Part shown: positions 41,701-50,926 of the stretch, in pieces
Layout of the letters: each line of letters begins with the position of its first letter
Position numbering within the stretch: position 1 is the first letter of the stretch
From: an uncultured Ruminococcus sp.
Lineage (GTDB): Bacteria > Bacillota > Clostridia > Oscillospirales > Ruminococcaceae
Reading direction: 5' to 3'
Assembly (NCBI GenBank): GCA_947624295.1
Contig: CANQJV010000001.1
Coordinates: 62,001 to 126,000, forward strand
Length of the DNA: 64,000 nt
Made by a program: the position numbers and the translations under genes
Notes under the pieces: model-generated
The model's database searches: none
The model's input: only the letters and a program-made list of their open reading frames with translations
What the model was told of the DNA's origin: nothing

Positions 41701-42177
41701 GATATCAGCAGTCTTGTCGGAAAGTTTATCATTGAAAAGTGCCGATTTATCACGCAAATCAAGCGGAGTTATCCCTGAATGTTTCATATCGGTGATAATT
41801 TTCATTACTTCCTCCGCAAAACCGTTCTGATTGCTTTTTTTATCGAAAAACGTCAGTGAATCGGGGTTAGCTTTTGCTGATGAAATTGCCTGATATATCA
41901 GAATCATTCTTGCAAACTCGTCAGCATATTCACCGTTTCTGTTTGTATCGCCGTAAATCTGGAAAATATGGCGGGCTAAACTGTTGAAACTCAGCGAGAG
42001 TAATTTGTTAAAATTTTCAGCACCTATATATAAGTAAAGTTTTTTATCAAAATCATTTGAGTATTGTTCAGGGACAAGCACACAAACATCTTTCCCGTTT
42101 TTCTGGAAATCCTTTATTCTGTCGAACATAGCGGTAGTTTTGCCTGTACCTGAAGCTCCTGTAATAAATTCAATCAT
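38722..42177 (-). CDS. addB: Helicase-exonuclease AddAB, subunit AddB
   Basis: MIEFITGASGTGKTTAMFDRI; Fe-S cysteines CHFMFFCEKCLRL...CEYCNFKDMC. Confidence 0.93.
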   Translation of the reverse strand: MIEFITGASGTGKTTAMFDRIKDFQKNGKDVCVLVPEQYSNDFDKKLYLYIGAENFNKLLSLSFNSLARHIFQIYGDTNRNGEYADEFARMILIYQAISSAKANPDSLTFFDKKSNQNGFAEEVMKIITDMKHSGITPLDLRDKSALFNDKLSDKTADIASIYYEYERIMHDYGFKDNFEDIYQSAVVANLNRYFKGKCVCLDEFESFNADQIAMIKVIFSMADDVVITLRTDNLTSGKYTLFETVNTTYNQLSQICREMNYKIKVTSLTESHRFRSIDLKYLSERVMRNLPYEPQNAPELKSISLFEAKDMYSEVEYVCARIKKLVHLNNTVKYRDIAVISNNIENYADVLKAGFERYDIPYFLSIERSISHTPIIMFFTTLIDLLTARKIHSEQIFRLLKCGILEEEFTEISLLENYCYKWEVDGDVWYSEFTAKDGNLDIIESLRKRTIEPIIELKQKLKGKLPAEKICQLIYDYLVECNAERSTGRLMNQLIKDNRDHEAGELKRLWGCLINILDSIAGTIGRKEVSMTETANIMRSMIGTITYSVIPPTLDEVTAASARTARLNSPKIIFVIGATEGDFPNQVSLHGLFSDGDKQRLSKCGIDISRPVTELVASERLIVYKALSTASHRLYITYPLSDLAGEQKYPAPVISQIKKMFIEDDNRRIVATEDDFTPDFYAVTKKSAYYHYIQDRAKSNISSDKRAKYAVSVASIEKVLNSDEEYSARIKSVNEYNRKINPDEFGEIEEQKNKISTETLTKLRDFSPLLLSPSDVESYSKCHFMFFCEKCLRLQIPEKIDLDSRITGELAHECFQRIFSTKNKNEIINISESEIISEIDKFALYYLNKNLGGNFSKTPRFEFFFNKVKEQLVNVFIHAKQELQVTKFEPRRFEFNVDGKSKDFVFGDNKILNLHGKIDRLDIWENETEKYLRIIDYKSSEKKIDVFNLANGINLQMLLYLFMVTEKGADFGEYTPAGVLYYPVGISSSKLEVADSKNTGKQKTDTDSNETALNSLLKSTGLLIDDVNVLDAMESGVNGDFIPAKITKNNTIDKRRSSVLPKENMKLLKEFVYDSVVEMAESLYSGNIEANPFNMAEKSDTKPKLACEYCNFKDMCNNSEGAVFRKSNTEKQQKAEEIIGKKKKDDGNED

Positions 42178-42243
42178 AAATAAATTCTCCATAAAATCAC
42201 AATGCCACACAATACAATAATTGTATGGCATTGGTATATATCG

Positions 42244-43929
42244 TTAAAATCCGTTGAGGTGGTACTCAATCATTACTGACGGGTAATCATCTCTCAGGAA
42301 CTCATTCTCGTAGTAAGTATTGTCGCTGTCGGAAATAAGTCTGCTGATAGTGCCGTATTTATAGCCGAATCTGATTGTATCGTCATCAGTTACAAGCCAC
42401 ACATCGTAATCTTTGTAAATATCAGCGTTGACTTTATCGGTAAGGGAATCGTCATAACCTCTTACAGCTATGTAATGTTTCTTATCGCTGTCGAATACCG
42501 AACAGAACGCACGGATAAGTGCCGATATTTCGTCCGAAGTGAGTTCAGACTCTGTAATTGCCGGGTTGGTCAAATCGAGGTATACGGGATACTCGAACTG
42601 ATAGCCCTCCAAGAAAGAGTGCAGTTTTTCGGCATCTTCTGCCAATTCTTCGGGAGTAGTCTTGTCTGCATACCAGATAACGCCTATTTTACGTGATTCA
42701 GCTTTAGCAGCATCTATATTTTTAGCGAGTATATCGAAATCAGGTTCTTCACCTGAATTATTTACAGCAAGCATTGCAATTTCGCTGTTGACTGTTCCCC
42801 AGTCAATTTCAGTTGTATCAGCGTTCACAATGTCGAAAATTGCCCTTGTTGTAGTAGTTTCGGGTAATGGTTCAGCTGTTGAATGCGTGGTAGTTTCGGG
42901 AGGAACAAATACGGGATTCGGGTTAGACTGAATAACTTCGGAGAAATCCCTGTAGCAGTAGTTAACATCAACATCGCCGTTGATACCGTCAACCTGTCCC
43001 TTGCTGGAGTATTGCCATATACTGTAGTTACCGGTGTACGCTGTCAATTTAGCGTTATACTGTGCAACCCATACGTCGTATTTCTCAAGTATACTTTTGT
43101 ACAGATGTGTCTGCAAAAAGTTAGCGTAGCTATAAAGTCCGACAAAATATCCACGATTTTCCATTTCGGAGCAGAACGTATCTACTATTGCAGATGTCTG
43201 AGCGGCTGTCATCTTAGCGTGTTTAGGTTCTTCTATATCGAAGTATAAAGGCAAATCAAAAGTGTAGTCTTTGATGACTTCATAGCACGTATCAGCCTCA
43301 CGTTTAGCCGAAGCGGTATCGTCAGCATATGAATACCAATAGATTCCGACAGATATGCCTTCTTTTTGTGCACCCTCGATATTCGCCTTGAAATACGGGT
43401 CTTCTTGGGATATTTCCCTGCCGTAGCCTGCACGGATTATAGCGAAATCTACACCCGATTCCTTGACAGCTTTCCAGTCGATAGCTTTCTGATGTTCCGA
43501 AACGTCAATGCCGTTGTATACGGTCAGCTGCTGCGGAGATGTGGTTGTGGTTTCAGCGGTAGTTGTTGGTGTAGTAGTTTCTATAGTTGTCTGCGAAGTC
43601 GTTGCTATAGTAGTCTTTGTGGTAGTTGTCGGCTTAACAGTTGTTGTTGCTTTAGTTGTAGTAGTTTTCGGCTTAGTAGTAGTCGCCTTAGTTGTGGTAG
43701 TTTTCGGCTTAGTAGTGGTCGCCTTAGTAGTTGTTATGCCGTAATATGCGTTGTAAATATCAAAAACATGAAACGGCTCAGGAGTTTTCTCTTTACTTTG
43801 GGCTGATTTAGTGGTATAATGTTTTATAGGACGATTTGCGCTATCGGCACAAACAGCCGGTGAAAATGCCGGCATTGATGCAACTATACAGGAAATAATC
43901 AGCGAAAGTGATTTCTTGAATCTGTACAT
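42244..43929 (-). CDS. Secreted GH25 muramidase with Thr-rich linker and a second degenerate GH25-like domain
   Basis: GIDVSEHQKAIDWKAVKESGVDFAIIRAGYG...YFDIEEPKH; linker (TTTKPKTTTTKA)n; C-terminal partial repeat of the fold. Confidence 0.85.
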   Translation of the reverse strand: MYRFKKSLSLIISCIVASMPAFSPAVCADSANRPIKHYTTKSAQSKEKTPEPFHVFDIYNAYYGITTTKATTTKPKTTTTKATTTKPKTTTTKATTTVKPTTTTKTTIATTSQTTIETTTPTTTAETTTTSPQQLTVYNGIDVSEHQKAIDWKAVKESGVDFAIIRAGYGREISQEDPYFKANIEGAQKEGISVGIYWYSYADDTASAKREADTCYEVIKDYTFDLPLYFDIEEPKHAKMTAAQTSAIVDTFCSEMENRGYFVGLYSYANFLQTHLYKSILEKYDVWVAQYNAKLTAYTGNYSIWQYSSKGQVDGINGDVDVNYCYRDFSEVIQSNPNPVFVPPETTTHSTAEPLPETTTTRAIFDIVNADTTEIDWGTVNSEIAMLAVNNSGEEPDFDILAKNIDAAKAESRKIGVIWYADKTTPEELAEDAEKLHSFLEGYQFEYPVYLDLTNPAITESELTSDEISALIRAFCSVFDSDKKHYIAVRGYDDSLTDKVNADIYKDYDVWLVTDDDTIRFGYKYGTISRLISDSDNTYYENEFLRDDYPSVMIEYHLNGF

Positions 43930-44171
43930 TAAAATCATCTTCTTTCTTAAAATTTCTTAGTGATACATTGTTTTCGCCAGTCCTTTCGAAATATGCCGTA
44001 AAATTTACAGCATACAAAAATTATTAAAAATTTATTAACAAGTACATTATTATTGTATCACGATTGTTTCCAATTTGCAATACTTTTGAAAGAAATTGAA
44101 AAAATTTTGTTATAATGCATAAAGAATTATGCACTTTATTGTTGAAATCAACCAAACGGAGGTATTCACAA

Positions 44172-45113
44172 ATGATTGAATTTACTATCAGACAAAACGA
44201 CAGCGGTCAGAGAGTTGACAAATTTATTACCAAAACTTTGCCGAAACTCCCTAAAAGTATGATGTACCGCCTTATCCGCCAGAAAGATATAAAACTCAAC
44301 AGTAAACGGTGTACAGCTGATACAATGCTGAATGAGGGCGATATTCTGCGGATTTACGTCAAAGATGAGTTCGATTCGCCTAAAAAGCACGATATGAGTT
44401 TTCTGAACGCTCCCGCACCTGAAATTATTTTCGAGGACGAGAATATCATCATCGCATTCAAACCCGTGGGACTTGATTCCCATAGCAATGGCACAAATAC
44501 CGATGATACGCTGATTAACCGCATAAAAAATTATCTTTACAATAAAGGCGAGTATATCCCCGAAAATGAAAATTCATTTGCTCCGGCACTCTCAAGCCGT
44601 CTTGACCGTAATACTTCAGGGCTTGTGATATCGGCGAAAAATGCATCTGTACTCCGTGAAATCAATGCCGGTATTCAGTCGGGATACGTGCATAAAATAT
44701 ATCGCTGTCTTACAGTCGCTAAACCGCCTGAAACAGAGGATATTATAACTGCGTGGCATTTCAGGAACGCAAACAAAAATATTGTCCGAATATCTGACGA
44801 AAAAAGAGACGGCTGGCATGAAATTAAGACAGGTTACAAGGTACTTGGCGAAAACAACGGTCTTTGTCTGCTTGAAATAAGGCTGTACACGGGCAGAACT
44901 CATCAGATAAGAGCGCATCTTGCGCATATTGGATGTGCAGTACTTGGTGACGGGAAATACGGTAACATTGCGAAAAATAAGCGTTACGGCGTGTTCAGAC
45001 AAGCATTGTGTGCGTATGCACTGGAATTCGATTTCCCTGAAAATTCAGCTTTGCACTATCTGAACGGCATTCACGTGACAGTTCCCGAAAATCTATTGAC
45101 TTTCTCGCTTTAA
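44172..45113 (+). CDS. RluA-family pseudouridine synthase
   Basis: SSRLDRNTSGLVI, LEIRLYTGRTHQIRAHLAHIG. Confidence 0.92.
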   Translation: MIEFTIRQNDSGQRVDKFITKTLPKLPKSMMYRLIRQKDIKLNSKRCTADTMLNEGDILRIYVKDEFDSPKKHDMSFLNAPAPEIIFEDENIIIAFKPVGLDSHSNGTNTDDTLINRIKNYLYNKGEYIPENENSFAPALSSRLDRNTSGLVISAKNASVLREINAGIQSGYVHKIYRCLTVAKPPETEDIITAWHFRNANKNIVRISDEKRDGWHEIKTGYKVLGENNGLCLLEIRLYTGRTHQIRAHLAHIGCAVLGDGKYGNIAKNKRYGVFRQALCAYALEFDFPENSALHYLNGIHVTVPENLLTFSL

Positions 45114-45159
45114 TGTGCTATACTGTTAAAAAATATATATGAAAGGATTTTGTTGAAAA

Positions 45160-46011
45160 ATGAAAATATTAGTTGTAGGTTTAGGACTGATAGGAGGCTC
45201 TATTTGTAAAGCTCTCAAAAAATACACTCCGCACTTTGTAGCGGGCTGCGACATAAATCACGATATTGAGTATTCCGCACTTCGTGATGTTGCGATTGAC
45301 GAGGAATTTCAAGGCATATTCAGCGGTTTTGACCTTGTAATTATGTCGCTTTTCCCGGAGGCAACTGAAAAGTACCTCAATGAAAATATCGCTAAATTCA
45401 GCAAAAATACGCTGATTACTGACGTTTGCGGTATCAAGGGCGATTTTTCGGCACGTATCAAGTCAATGGCTGATGAGAACGGTATGCGATATATCGGTAT
45501 GCACCCTATGGCTGGGAAAGAATTCGGCGGTTATCACAACAGCAACGCCGATTTATTCAGTAAAGCTAACTTTATTCTGACACCGTTTGCAGACAGCAGT
45601 GAGGAAGATATTACTCTCCTGAAAAATCTTGCTGCTGAAATAGGTGCAGGTAAAATTGTCGTGACTTCGCCTGAAAATCACGACAAAATGATAGCTTATA
45701 CTTCACAACTCGCCCATATAGTTTCGAGTGCTTACGTCAAAAGCCCTGAATTAAGCCTTGAATGCGGATTCAGCGGAGGAAGTTTCCAAGATATGACGAG
45801 GATTGCAACAATGAATGAGCGTATGTGGACTGATTTGTTCATGCAGAATCGGGAAAATCTCATCTATGAACTCGATACGCTGATAGAAAATTTAAGCAAA
45901 TACAATACGGCTCTCAAAAACAGCGATACTGACGAAATGCTCCGGCTTATTGCGGAGGGCAGGCAATTGAAAGAGGAAAACCTCCGCCATAGACAAGGTC
46001 AGCCGAATTAA
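45160..46011 (+). CDS. tyrA: Prephenate dehydrogenase
   Basis: VVGLGLIGGSICKALKK, MRYIGMHPMAGKEFGGY. Confidence 0.88.
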   Translation: MKILVVGLGLIGGSICKALKKYTPHFVAGCDINHDIEYSALRDVAIDEEFQGIFSGFDLVIMSLFPEATEKYLNENIAKFSKNTLITDVCGIKGDFSARIKSMADENGMRYIGMHPMAGKEFGGYHNSNADLFSKANFILTPFADSSEEDITLLKNLAAEIGAGKIVVTSPENHDKMIAYTSQLAHIVSSAYVKSPELSLECGFSGGSFQDMTRIATMNERMWTDLFMQNRENLIYELDTLIENLSKYNTALKNSDTDEMLRLIAEGRQLKEENLRHRQGQPN

Positions 46012-46129
46012 AGCAGTACTGTACATAATTGACAATCTAACTGACATTCAGCAAGGGATTTCAGTGCAAAATGACGGGAAATTCAGCAGATATGATGTTA
46101 AACTGATTTTGATTTTGTACGGTGTTGAA

Positions 46130-47734
46130 TTAAATAAAAAGTTTGCCTAATTTGTTCTCGTTAGCGTACTTTTCAGCTTTTCTCTCGCTGATTTGCTTGA
46201 GAATACGCAATGTAATCTTATGTGCCTTTTTCACGTAACTTGCATTGAAATTGCTGTCTTTGAGTTCAGTTATAGTTACTTTTTCTACTCTGTCGCAGCT
46301 TGCAAAAGCCTCATCATGCACATCTTTGAGGTTCACACTCACTTCAAGCCCCGACAATTTATCACAACCGAAAAATGCAAAACTGCCGATAGTTTTCACG
46401 GACGGCGGAATTACAACCGATTCAAGCGAACTGCACCACGAAAAAGCACTATCGCCTATTATCTGGAGGTTTTCGGAGAAAATTATCCTCATAAGCCTAT
46501 GGCACTTCGAGAATGCTGATATACCGATTGATTCGACGGCTTTTGAAAGATTCACCCTGTTTAATGATGTGCATTCGCAAAAAGCAAAATCACTGATTTT
46601 CTTGAGTTGTGACGGGAAATTGAGTATAGTAACTGAATTGCACTTGCCAAATGCGCCCTTGCCAATAGTTTTCAGGGCGTTCGGGAAATTCAGTTCCTTG
46701 ATTGCTGAACAGCGATAAAACGCATTTTCGCCGATTGATTCAAGTTCCCCTGAAAATACAACAGTTTCGAGGTTAGTGCAGAACGAAAAAGCAAATTTGT
46801 CAATTGTTTTAACGCTGTCAGGCATAATGACTTTTTTGACGTATGTATTGCCACTGAACGCATATTTGCCTATAGCAGTGATTTCGGAGGGGATATATAT
46901 AATCTCGTTCTTGCCGATATATTTTATAAGAATTTTCCCCGTCTTATCGGTAGCCATACTGTTTGCACTGTCGATGACCGTATTGACATCAGCTTCTATA
47001 TTTGCGTCGGCGTACAGTTCCTCGAAAGTAATCTCGTTCTCGTAAGCCTTATTTACAGGCACTTGCATAGCGAGTAACTTCTGGTCGGGGCTTAATTCCT
47101 CAATCATAGGGTGATTGCCTTTGTCGTCTTTAGCTTGTTCAGCCTCAAGGTGTTTCTGTTCGGGGCTGAGTTCCTCGAAAGTGATTTTCTCTGTATTTTC
47201 GGACGGTTCTTTTATAGGTAAATTCCTGATTTCCCTTGTAATTTCGGTCATAATCACGGGTTCGAAAAAGCGCACCTTGCCAAATTCAGTTTCACGTATA
47301 ACCGACTTAGTTTTTTCGGTTTTTTCGGCTTTCTGAACAGGTTCAGCAGGTTTTTCGGCTTTCTGAACAGATTTTTGAACAGTTTCAGCCGACTTTTCAA
47401 CTTTCTGCGCTGATTCAGCTGAATTTTCAGCAACCTTTGCAACTTCAGCAGGTTTTTCGGCTTTCTGTACAGGTTTTTGAACAGATTCAGCGGTTTTTTC
47501 AGCAACCTTTGCAACTTCAGCAGGTTTTTCAACTTTCTGTACAGCTTTCTGAACAGTTTCGGGCGACTTTTCCAGTGACTTTGCTTTATGCAGTTTATCA
47601 GCAGTTTCCGACTTCCTTACCGCCCTTACTTTTACAGTTTTCCTCTTGCCCTTTGCCGATTTACCGCACTCCGGGCAAGTTTTATATTTATCAGCATCAT
47701 ATTCATGCCCGTTAGGACATTTTACATTATTCAT
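46130..47734 (-). CDS. BspA-like leucine-rich-repeat protein with zinc ribbon and VQKAEKPAE-type repeats
   Basis: CPNGHEYDADKYKTCPECG; repetitive (VQKxVQKAEKPAEVAKVAEKTAES); repeats of the AF..C..L..V.FP..L..I type. Confidence 0.8.
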   Translation of the reverse strand: MNNVKCPNGHEYDADKYKTCPECGKSAKGKRKTVKVRAVRKSETADKLHKAKSLEKSPETVQKAVQKVEKPAEVAKVAEKTAESVQKPVQKAEKPAEVAKVAENSAESAQKVEKSAETVQKSVQKAEKPAEPVQKAEKTEKTKSVIRETEFGKVRFFEPVIMTEITREIRNLPIKEPSENTEKITFEELSPEQKHLEAEQAKDDKGNHPMIEELSPDQKLLAMQVPVNKAYENEITFEELYADANIEADVNTVIDSANSMATDKTGKILIKYIGKNEIIYIPSEITAIGKYAFSGNTYVKKVIMPDSVKTIDKFAFSFCTNLETVVFSGELESIGENAFYRCSAIKELNFPNALKTIGKGAFGKCNSVTILNFPSQLKKISDFAFCECTSLNRVNLSKAVESIGISAFSKCHRLMRIIFSENLQIIGDSAFSWCSSLESVVIPPSVKTIGSFAFFGCDKLSGLEVSVNLKDVHDEAFASCDRVEKVTITELKDSNFNASYVKKAHKITLRILKQISERKAEKYANENKLGKLFI

Positions 47735-47751
47735 CTGCTATGCTCCTTTTG

Positions 47752-48153
47752 TTATATGATATTGCTGTTCATTGCGTTCAAATGACGGCTGTATCTTTTG
47801 GGAATATTTATGCCGACTAAGTATCCGAACGCATGGAGAAATTCAGATATAACACTGAATCCGTCCTTATAGAACGCTTCAATCCGCTTGTCTTTGTACT
47901 TGATTCCCTTGTAATCGGGCGGACATACAAACGTCCAGTCTGCTCCGCTTTTGTCAAATACTATGCGGAAAAATTTATCAACATCTGTATCTCTGTAACC
48001 CGCTTTCATAAGAAGTATGTGATGTTCTACAGCGTCATCAACTTGGCTTACAACAGCTGTTTTGCCGTCGAATGATATGACCGCAAGCAACGGTTCATCT
48101 GCTGTTACAGCACTGTTCACGCCTGAATCATCGGGATATTTCACAATATTCAT
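47752..48153 (-). CDS. Uncharacterised 133-aa protein
   Basis: ORF with RBS aaaggagcatagcagATG, between two same-strand genes. Confidence 0.6.
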   Translation of the reverse strand: MNIVKYPDDSGVNSAVTADEPLLAVISFDGKTAVVSQVDDAVEHHILLMKAGYRDTDVDKFFRIVFDKSGADWTFVCPPDYKGIKYKDKRIEAFYKDGFSVISEFLHAFGYLVGINIPKRYSRHLNAMNSNII

Positions 48154-48176
48154 CTGCTATGCTCCTTTGATTATGA

Positions 48177-50138
48177 TTATGATTTGAGATACTTAGACAA
48201 CTTCTTTTTGCGTTTAGTTTCGTACATAACTTTGTCCGCCTCCGTTACGAATTTGAACAAATCATCATTTTTCTGCGGTACTGCTATGATGTAGCCTGTA
48301 CTTGCACTGAGCATAAACTCGTGGCAGGATTTTTTATTTTTTTCAGCGATATTGTCCTCGATTTTCCTTGTGAGAATATCAGCCTCTTTTTCGGTATAAT
48401 CAGGGGCGAATACTATGAACTCATCACCGCCGAATCTACAGAATACTTCATTTTCGGTACACGAACTCCGCAGAACATCAGCGATTGACTGTATAGCTAT
48501 ATCGCCTGTATCGTGACCGTAAGTATCATTTATGACTTTCAGACCGTCAAGGTCTATGAACATAAGCATAACATTCCTCTGCTGTTGAGTACATTCCCTG
48601 AAAATATCGCTTGTTGCCTTGACGAATCCCGTGCGGTTGTATATTCCCGAAAACGTATCCTGCGTATACAGGCTTTCTAACCTGTTTACAGCGTAATTCA
48701 GCCCTATCAGCTTACGGATATTTTCCAGCGAATTGTTGATTGTAATGCACAGCGACTGGAACATTGCGTTATGAAGTGATACTTTACAGTTTCTTATCGC
48801 CATGTACCCTAAACACCTTTCCCCGAAATGCAGAGGTAAAAAGTAATAGAATTTACTTGCGGACTTATCCTGCGATATATCGGGGATAAGTTTCTTTTTC
48901 TTAACATAATCAACGTCATAGAATTTCCCACGGTAATAGCATACAGGCACTATCATTTTATCAGTGTAATCCGTGTACATAATATCATGTTCTTTCATTA
49001 TGCCGTTGCTGTCAATCAATTCAGACTGCCAGTTTTCGCAAAGACACAAGTGAAATTCTTCAGGGTCTGTATCTGATACGAATTTCTTCATACAGTCAAC
49101 ATATTCCTCAAAAGTACCGCACCCGTGAAGTCTGCATGACAACTGATTGAACAGCGTCATATACGTGTTGTAAGTCTCCACACGGCTGTAATTCGAGATA
49201 TTCAGCTCCTTGTAACCTTTATAGTCCTGTATCACTTTATCATGACAGCCGCAGCTTTCAGTGAAACGGGTTGACATATTCAGGATAACTTTCCTCTGCT
49301 GATTGATTTTCTTGAAATGATTATACAGCATTTTCGAGGCAAGCTGTCCCGATAAAGCAAGAGGTCTTTCAACTGAAGTCAGTTCTATACGGAGATTGTG
49401 ATTGTTAAAAGTATTGTCAAATCCTGATACTGCTATTTCGGACGGCACTTTGAATCCGTTCTCATGCAGGCAATTTATTGCGGAAGCTGCCATAACGTCA
49501 TTTGCACAAATTATCGCTTGTGGCATATAGGGATTGTTTTTCCTGAAATATTCTACCGCAAGTTTCCCTGAAGGCGCACGGAAATCCCCGTAATATATGC
49601 GTTCCTGCTCTATGGGAATATTGTTTTCCTTCAGGACTTTCAAAAACGCCTCAAGACGGTCAGCACTCTCTGAATTATTGGCAGGTCCGGAAATATAGTT
49701 GAACTTCGTGAATCCGTGTACTTTTATGAAATGCTCCGTAATTTCACGCATAGCTGTCTTGTTGTCAATGCCGATGTAATACATTCCCTCAACATCATTG
49801 TCAATACAAACAGCAGGTATTCCGGCGGACTTGATTCTTTCGAGAATATCGTGGACAACATACTGATAGTCAATAGTATTTGTCAGCAGAATAGCTCCGT
49901 CAAAATCATTGAAATCAGGCAGGCTGAATATGTTCAGTTCACCTGTATCATGGCTTGCGTTGTCCATAACTCCGCTGAACGAGGCGAATACATAGAAATC
50001 AAGCGAACATTCCTGAGAAGTTGACTGTATGCCGTGCAGAATACTGCTCTGATAACTCTGGTCAATTCCCGCAACAATAATTGCAATTCTGTATTTTTTC
50101 AAAAGGCTCTCACTCTCCTTACTGTAAGTTTCGTACAT
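48177..50138 (-). CDS. LacI/periplasmic-binding-type sensor fused to GGDEF domain
   Basis: RIAIIVAGIDQSYQSSILHGIQSTSQ...ICANDVMAASAINCLHENGFKVPSEIAVSGFDN; CRFGGDEFIVFAPD. Confidence 0.85.
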   Translation of the reverse strand: MYETYSKESESLLKKYRIAIIVAGIDQSYQSSILHGIQSTSQECSLDFYVFASFSGVMDNASHDTGELNIFSLPDFNDFDGAILLTNTIDYQYVVHDILERIKSAGIPAVCIDNDVEGMYYIGIDNKTAMREITEHFIKVHGFTKFNYISGPANNSESADRLEAFLKVLKENNIPIEQERIYYGDFRAPSGKLAVEYFRKNNPYMPQAIICANDVMAASAINCLHENGFKVPSEIAVSGFDNTFNNHNLRIELTSVERPLALSGQLASKMLYNHFKKINQQRKVILNMSTRFTESCGCHDKVIQDYKGYKELNISNYSRVETYNTYMTLFNQLSCRLHGCGTFEEYVDCMKKFVSDTDPEEFHLCLCENWQSELIDSNGIMKEHDIMYTDYTDKMIVPVCYYRGKFYDVDYVKKKKLIPDISQDKSASKFYYFLPLHFGERCLGYMAIRNCKVSLHNAMFQSLCITINNSLENIRKLIGLNYAVNRLESLYTQDTFSGIYNRTGFVKATSDIFRECTQQQRNVMLMFIDLDGLKVINDTYGHDTGDIAIQSIADVLRSSCTENEVFCRFGGDEFIVFAPDYTEKEADILTRKIEDNIAEKNKKSCHEFMLSASTGYIIAVPQKNDDLFKFVTEADKVMYETKRKKKLSKYLKS

Positions 50139-50276
50139 ATCTATCTATATTTTACTACAAAATTATTAAAAAATCAATAGCTTTTTTGTAAATTTATATC
50201 AGTATAACTAAAATTACAAAAATTAGCTGAAATATTTACTAAAATTTGTCTGATTTGCCGAAAATCAACAAAATGC

Positions 50277-50305
50277 TTGACAAATCCTGTTTTTGATGTT
50301 ATACT
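50277..50305 (+). promoter_or_regulatory. Sigma-A-type promoter of ppa
   Basis: TTGACA - 17 bp - TATACT. Confidence 0.65.
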
Positions 50306-50344
50306 AATTTCAGATGATATTTTGACAAGGAGATTTGTCTTGTT

Positions 50345-50878
50345 ATGAGAAATATTTGGCACGATATAAGCCCTAAACGTATTACTCCTGACAGTTTCTA
50401 CGCTGTTATCGAAATCGGTAAGGGCAGTAAAATAAAGTACGAACTCGATAAGGAAACCGGTCTCATTAAAATGGACAGGATTCTTTATACTTCTACACAT
50501 TATCCCGCTAATTATGGCTTTATTCCTCGTACTTACTCCGATGACCTTGACCCGTTGGACGTGCTTGTTCTCTGCTCAGAACGCCTTATGCCTCTCACTC
50601 TCGTGAAATGCTACCCTATAGGCGTTATCAAAATGCTTGACAACGAACACCTTGACAACAAAATTATCGCTGTACCGTTCGATGACCCTAACTATAATAT
50701 GTATATGGACGTTGAACAGCTACCTAAACACGTTTTCGACGAAATGACCCACTTCTTTACGGTCTACAAGGAACTTGAAAATAAAGATACTGTCGTCAAT
50801 GAAATTGAACACGCTGATGCTGCTAAGCAGATTATCGCAAGTGACATCGAAAATTATATCAATAACTTCTGTAAATAA
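50345..50878 (+). CDS. ppa: Inorganic pyrophosphatase, soluble type
   Basis: IEIGKGSKIKYELDKETGLIKMDRILYTSTHYPANYGFIPRTYSDDLDPLDVLVL. Confidence 0.94.
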   Translation: MRNIWHDISPKRITPDSFYAVIEIGKGSKIKYELDKETGLIKMDRILYTSTHYPANYGFIPRTYSDDLDPLDVLVLCSERLMPLTLVKCYPIGVIKMLDNEHLDNKIIAVPFDDPNYNMYMDVEQLPKHVFDEMTHFFTVYKELENKDTVVNEIEHADAAKQIIASDIENYINNFCK

Positions 50879-50926
50879 TTCAGAAGATTTTATAAAGTGA
50901 GGTATTTTTTTATGATTGCGTCAAGC

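Noticed and set aside
43366-43806. Cys/Ser-rich 146-aa plus ORF
   Set aside because: Antisense of the Thr-rich GH25 linker; composition is an artefact of the repeat.
47254-47532. Leu/Lys/Arg-rich 92-aa minus ORF
   Set aside because: Out-of-frame reading of the VQKAEKPAE repeat region of the LRR gene.
50290-50310. Possible relic of the 14919 MITE TIR (atactaatttca)
   Set aside because: Only ~12 nt shared, and it coincides with the TATACT -10 box of the ppa promoter.
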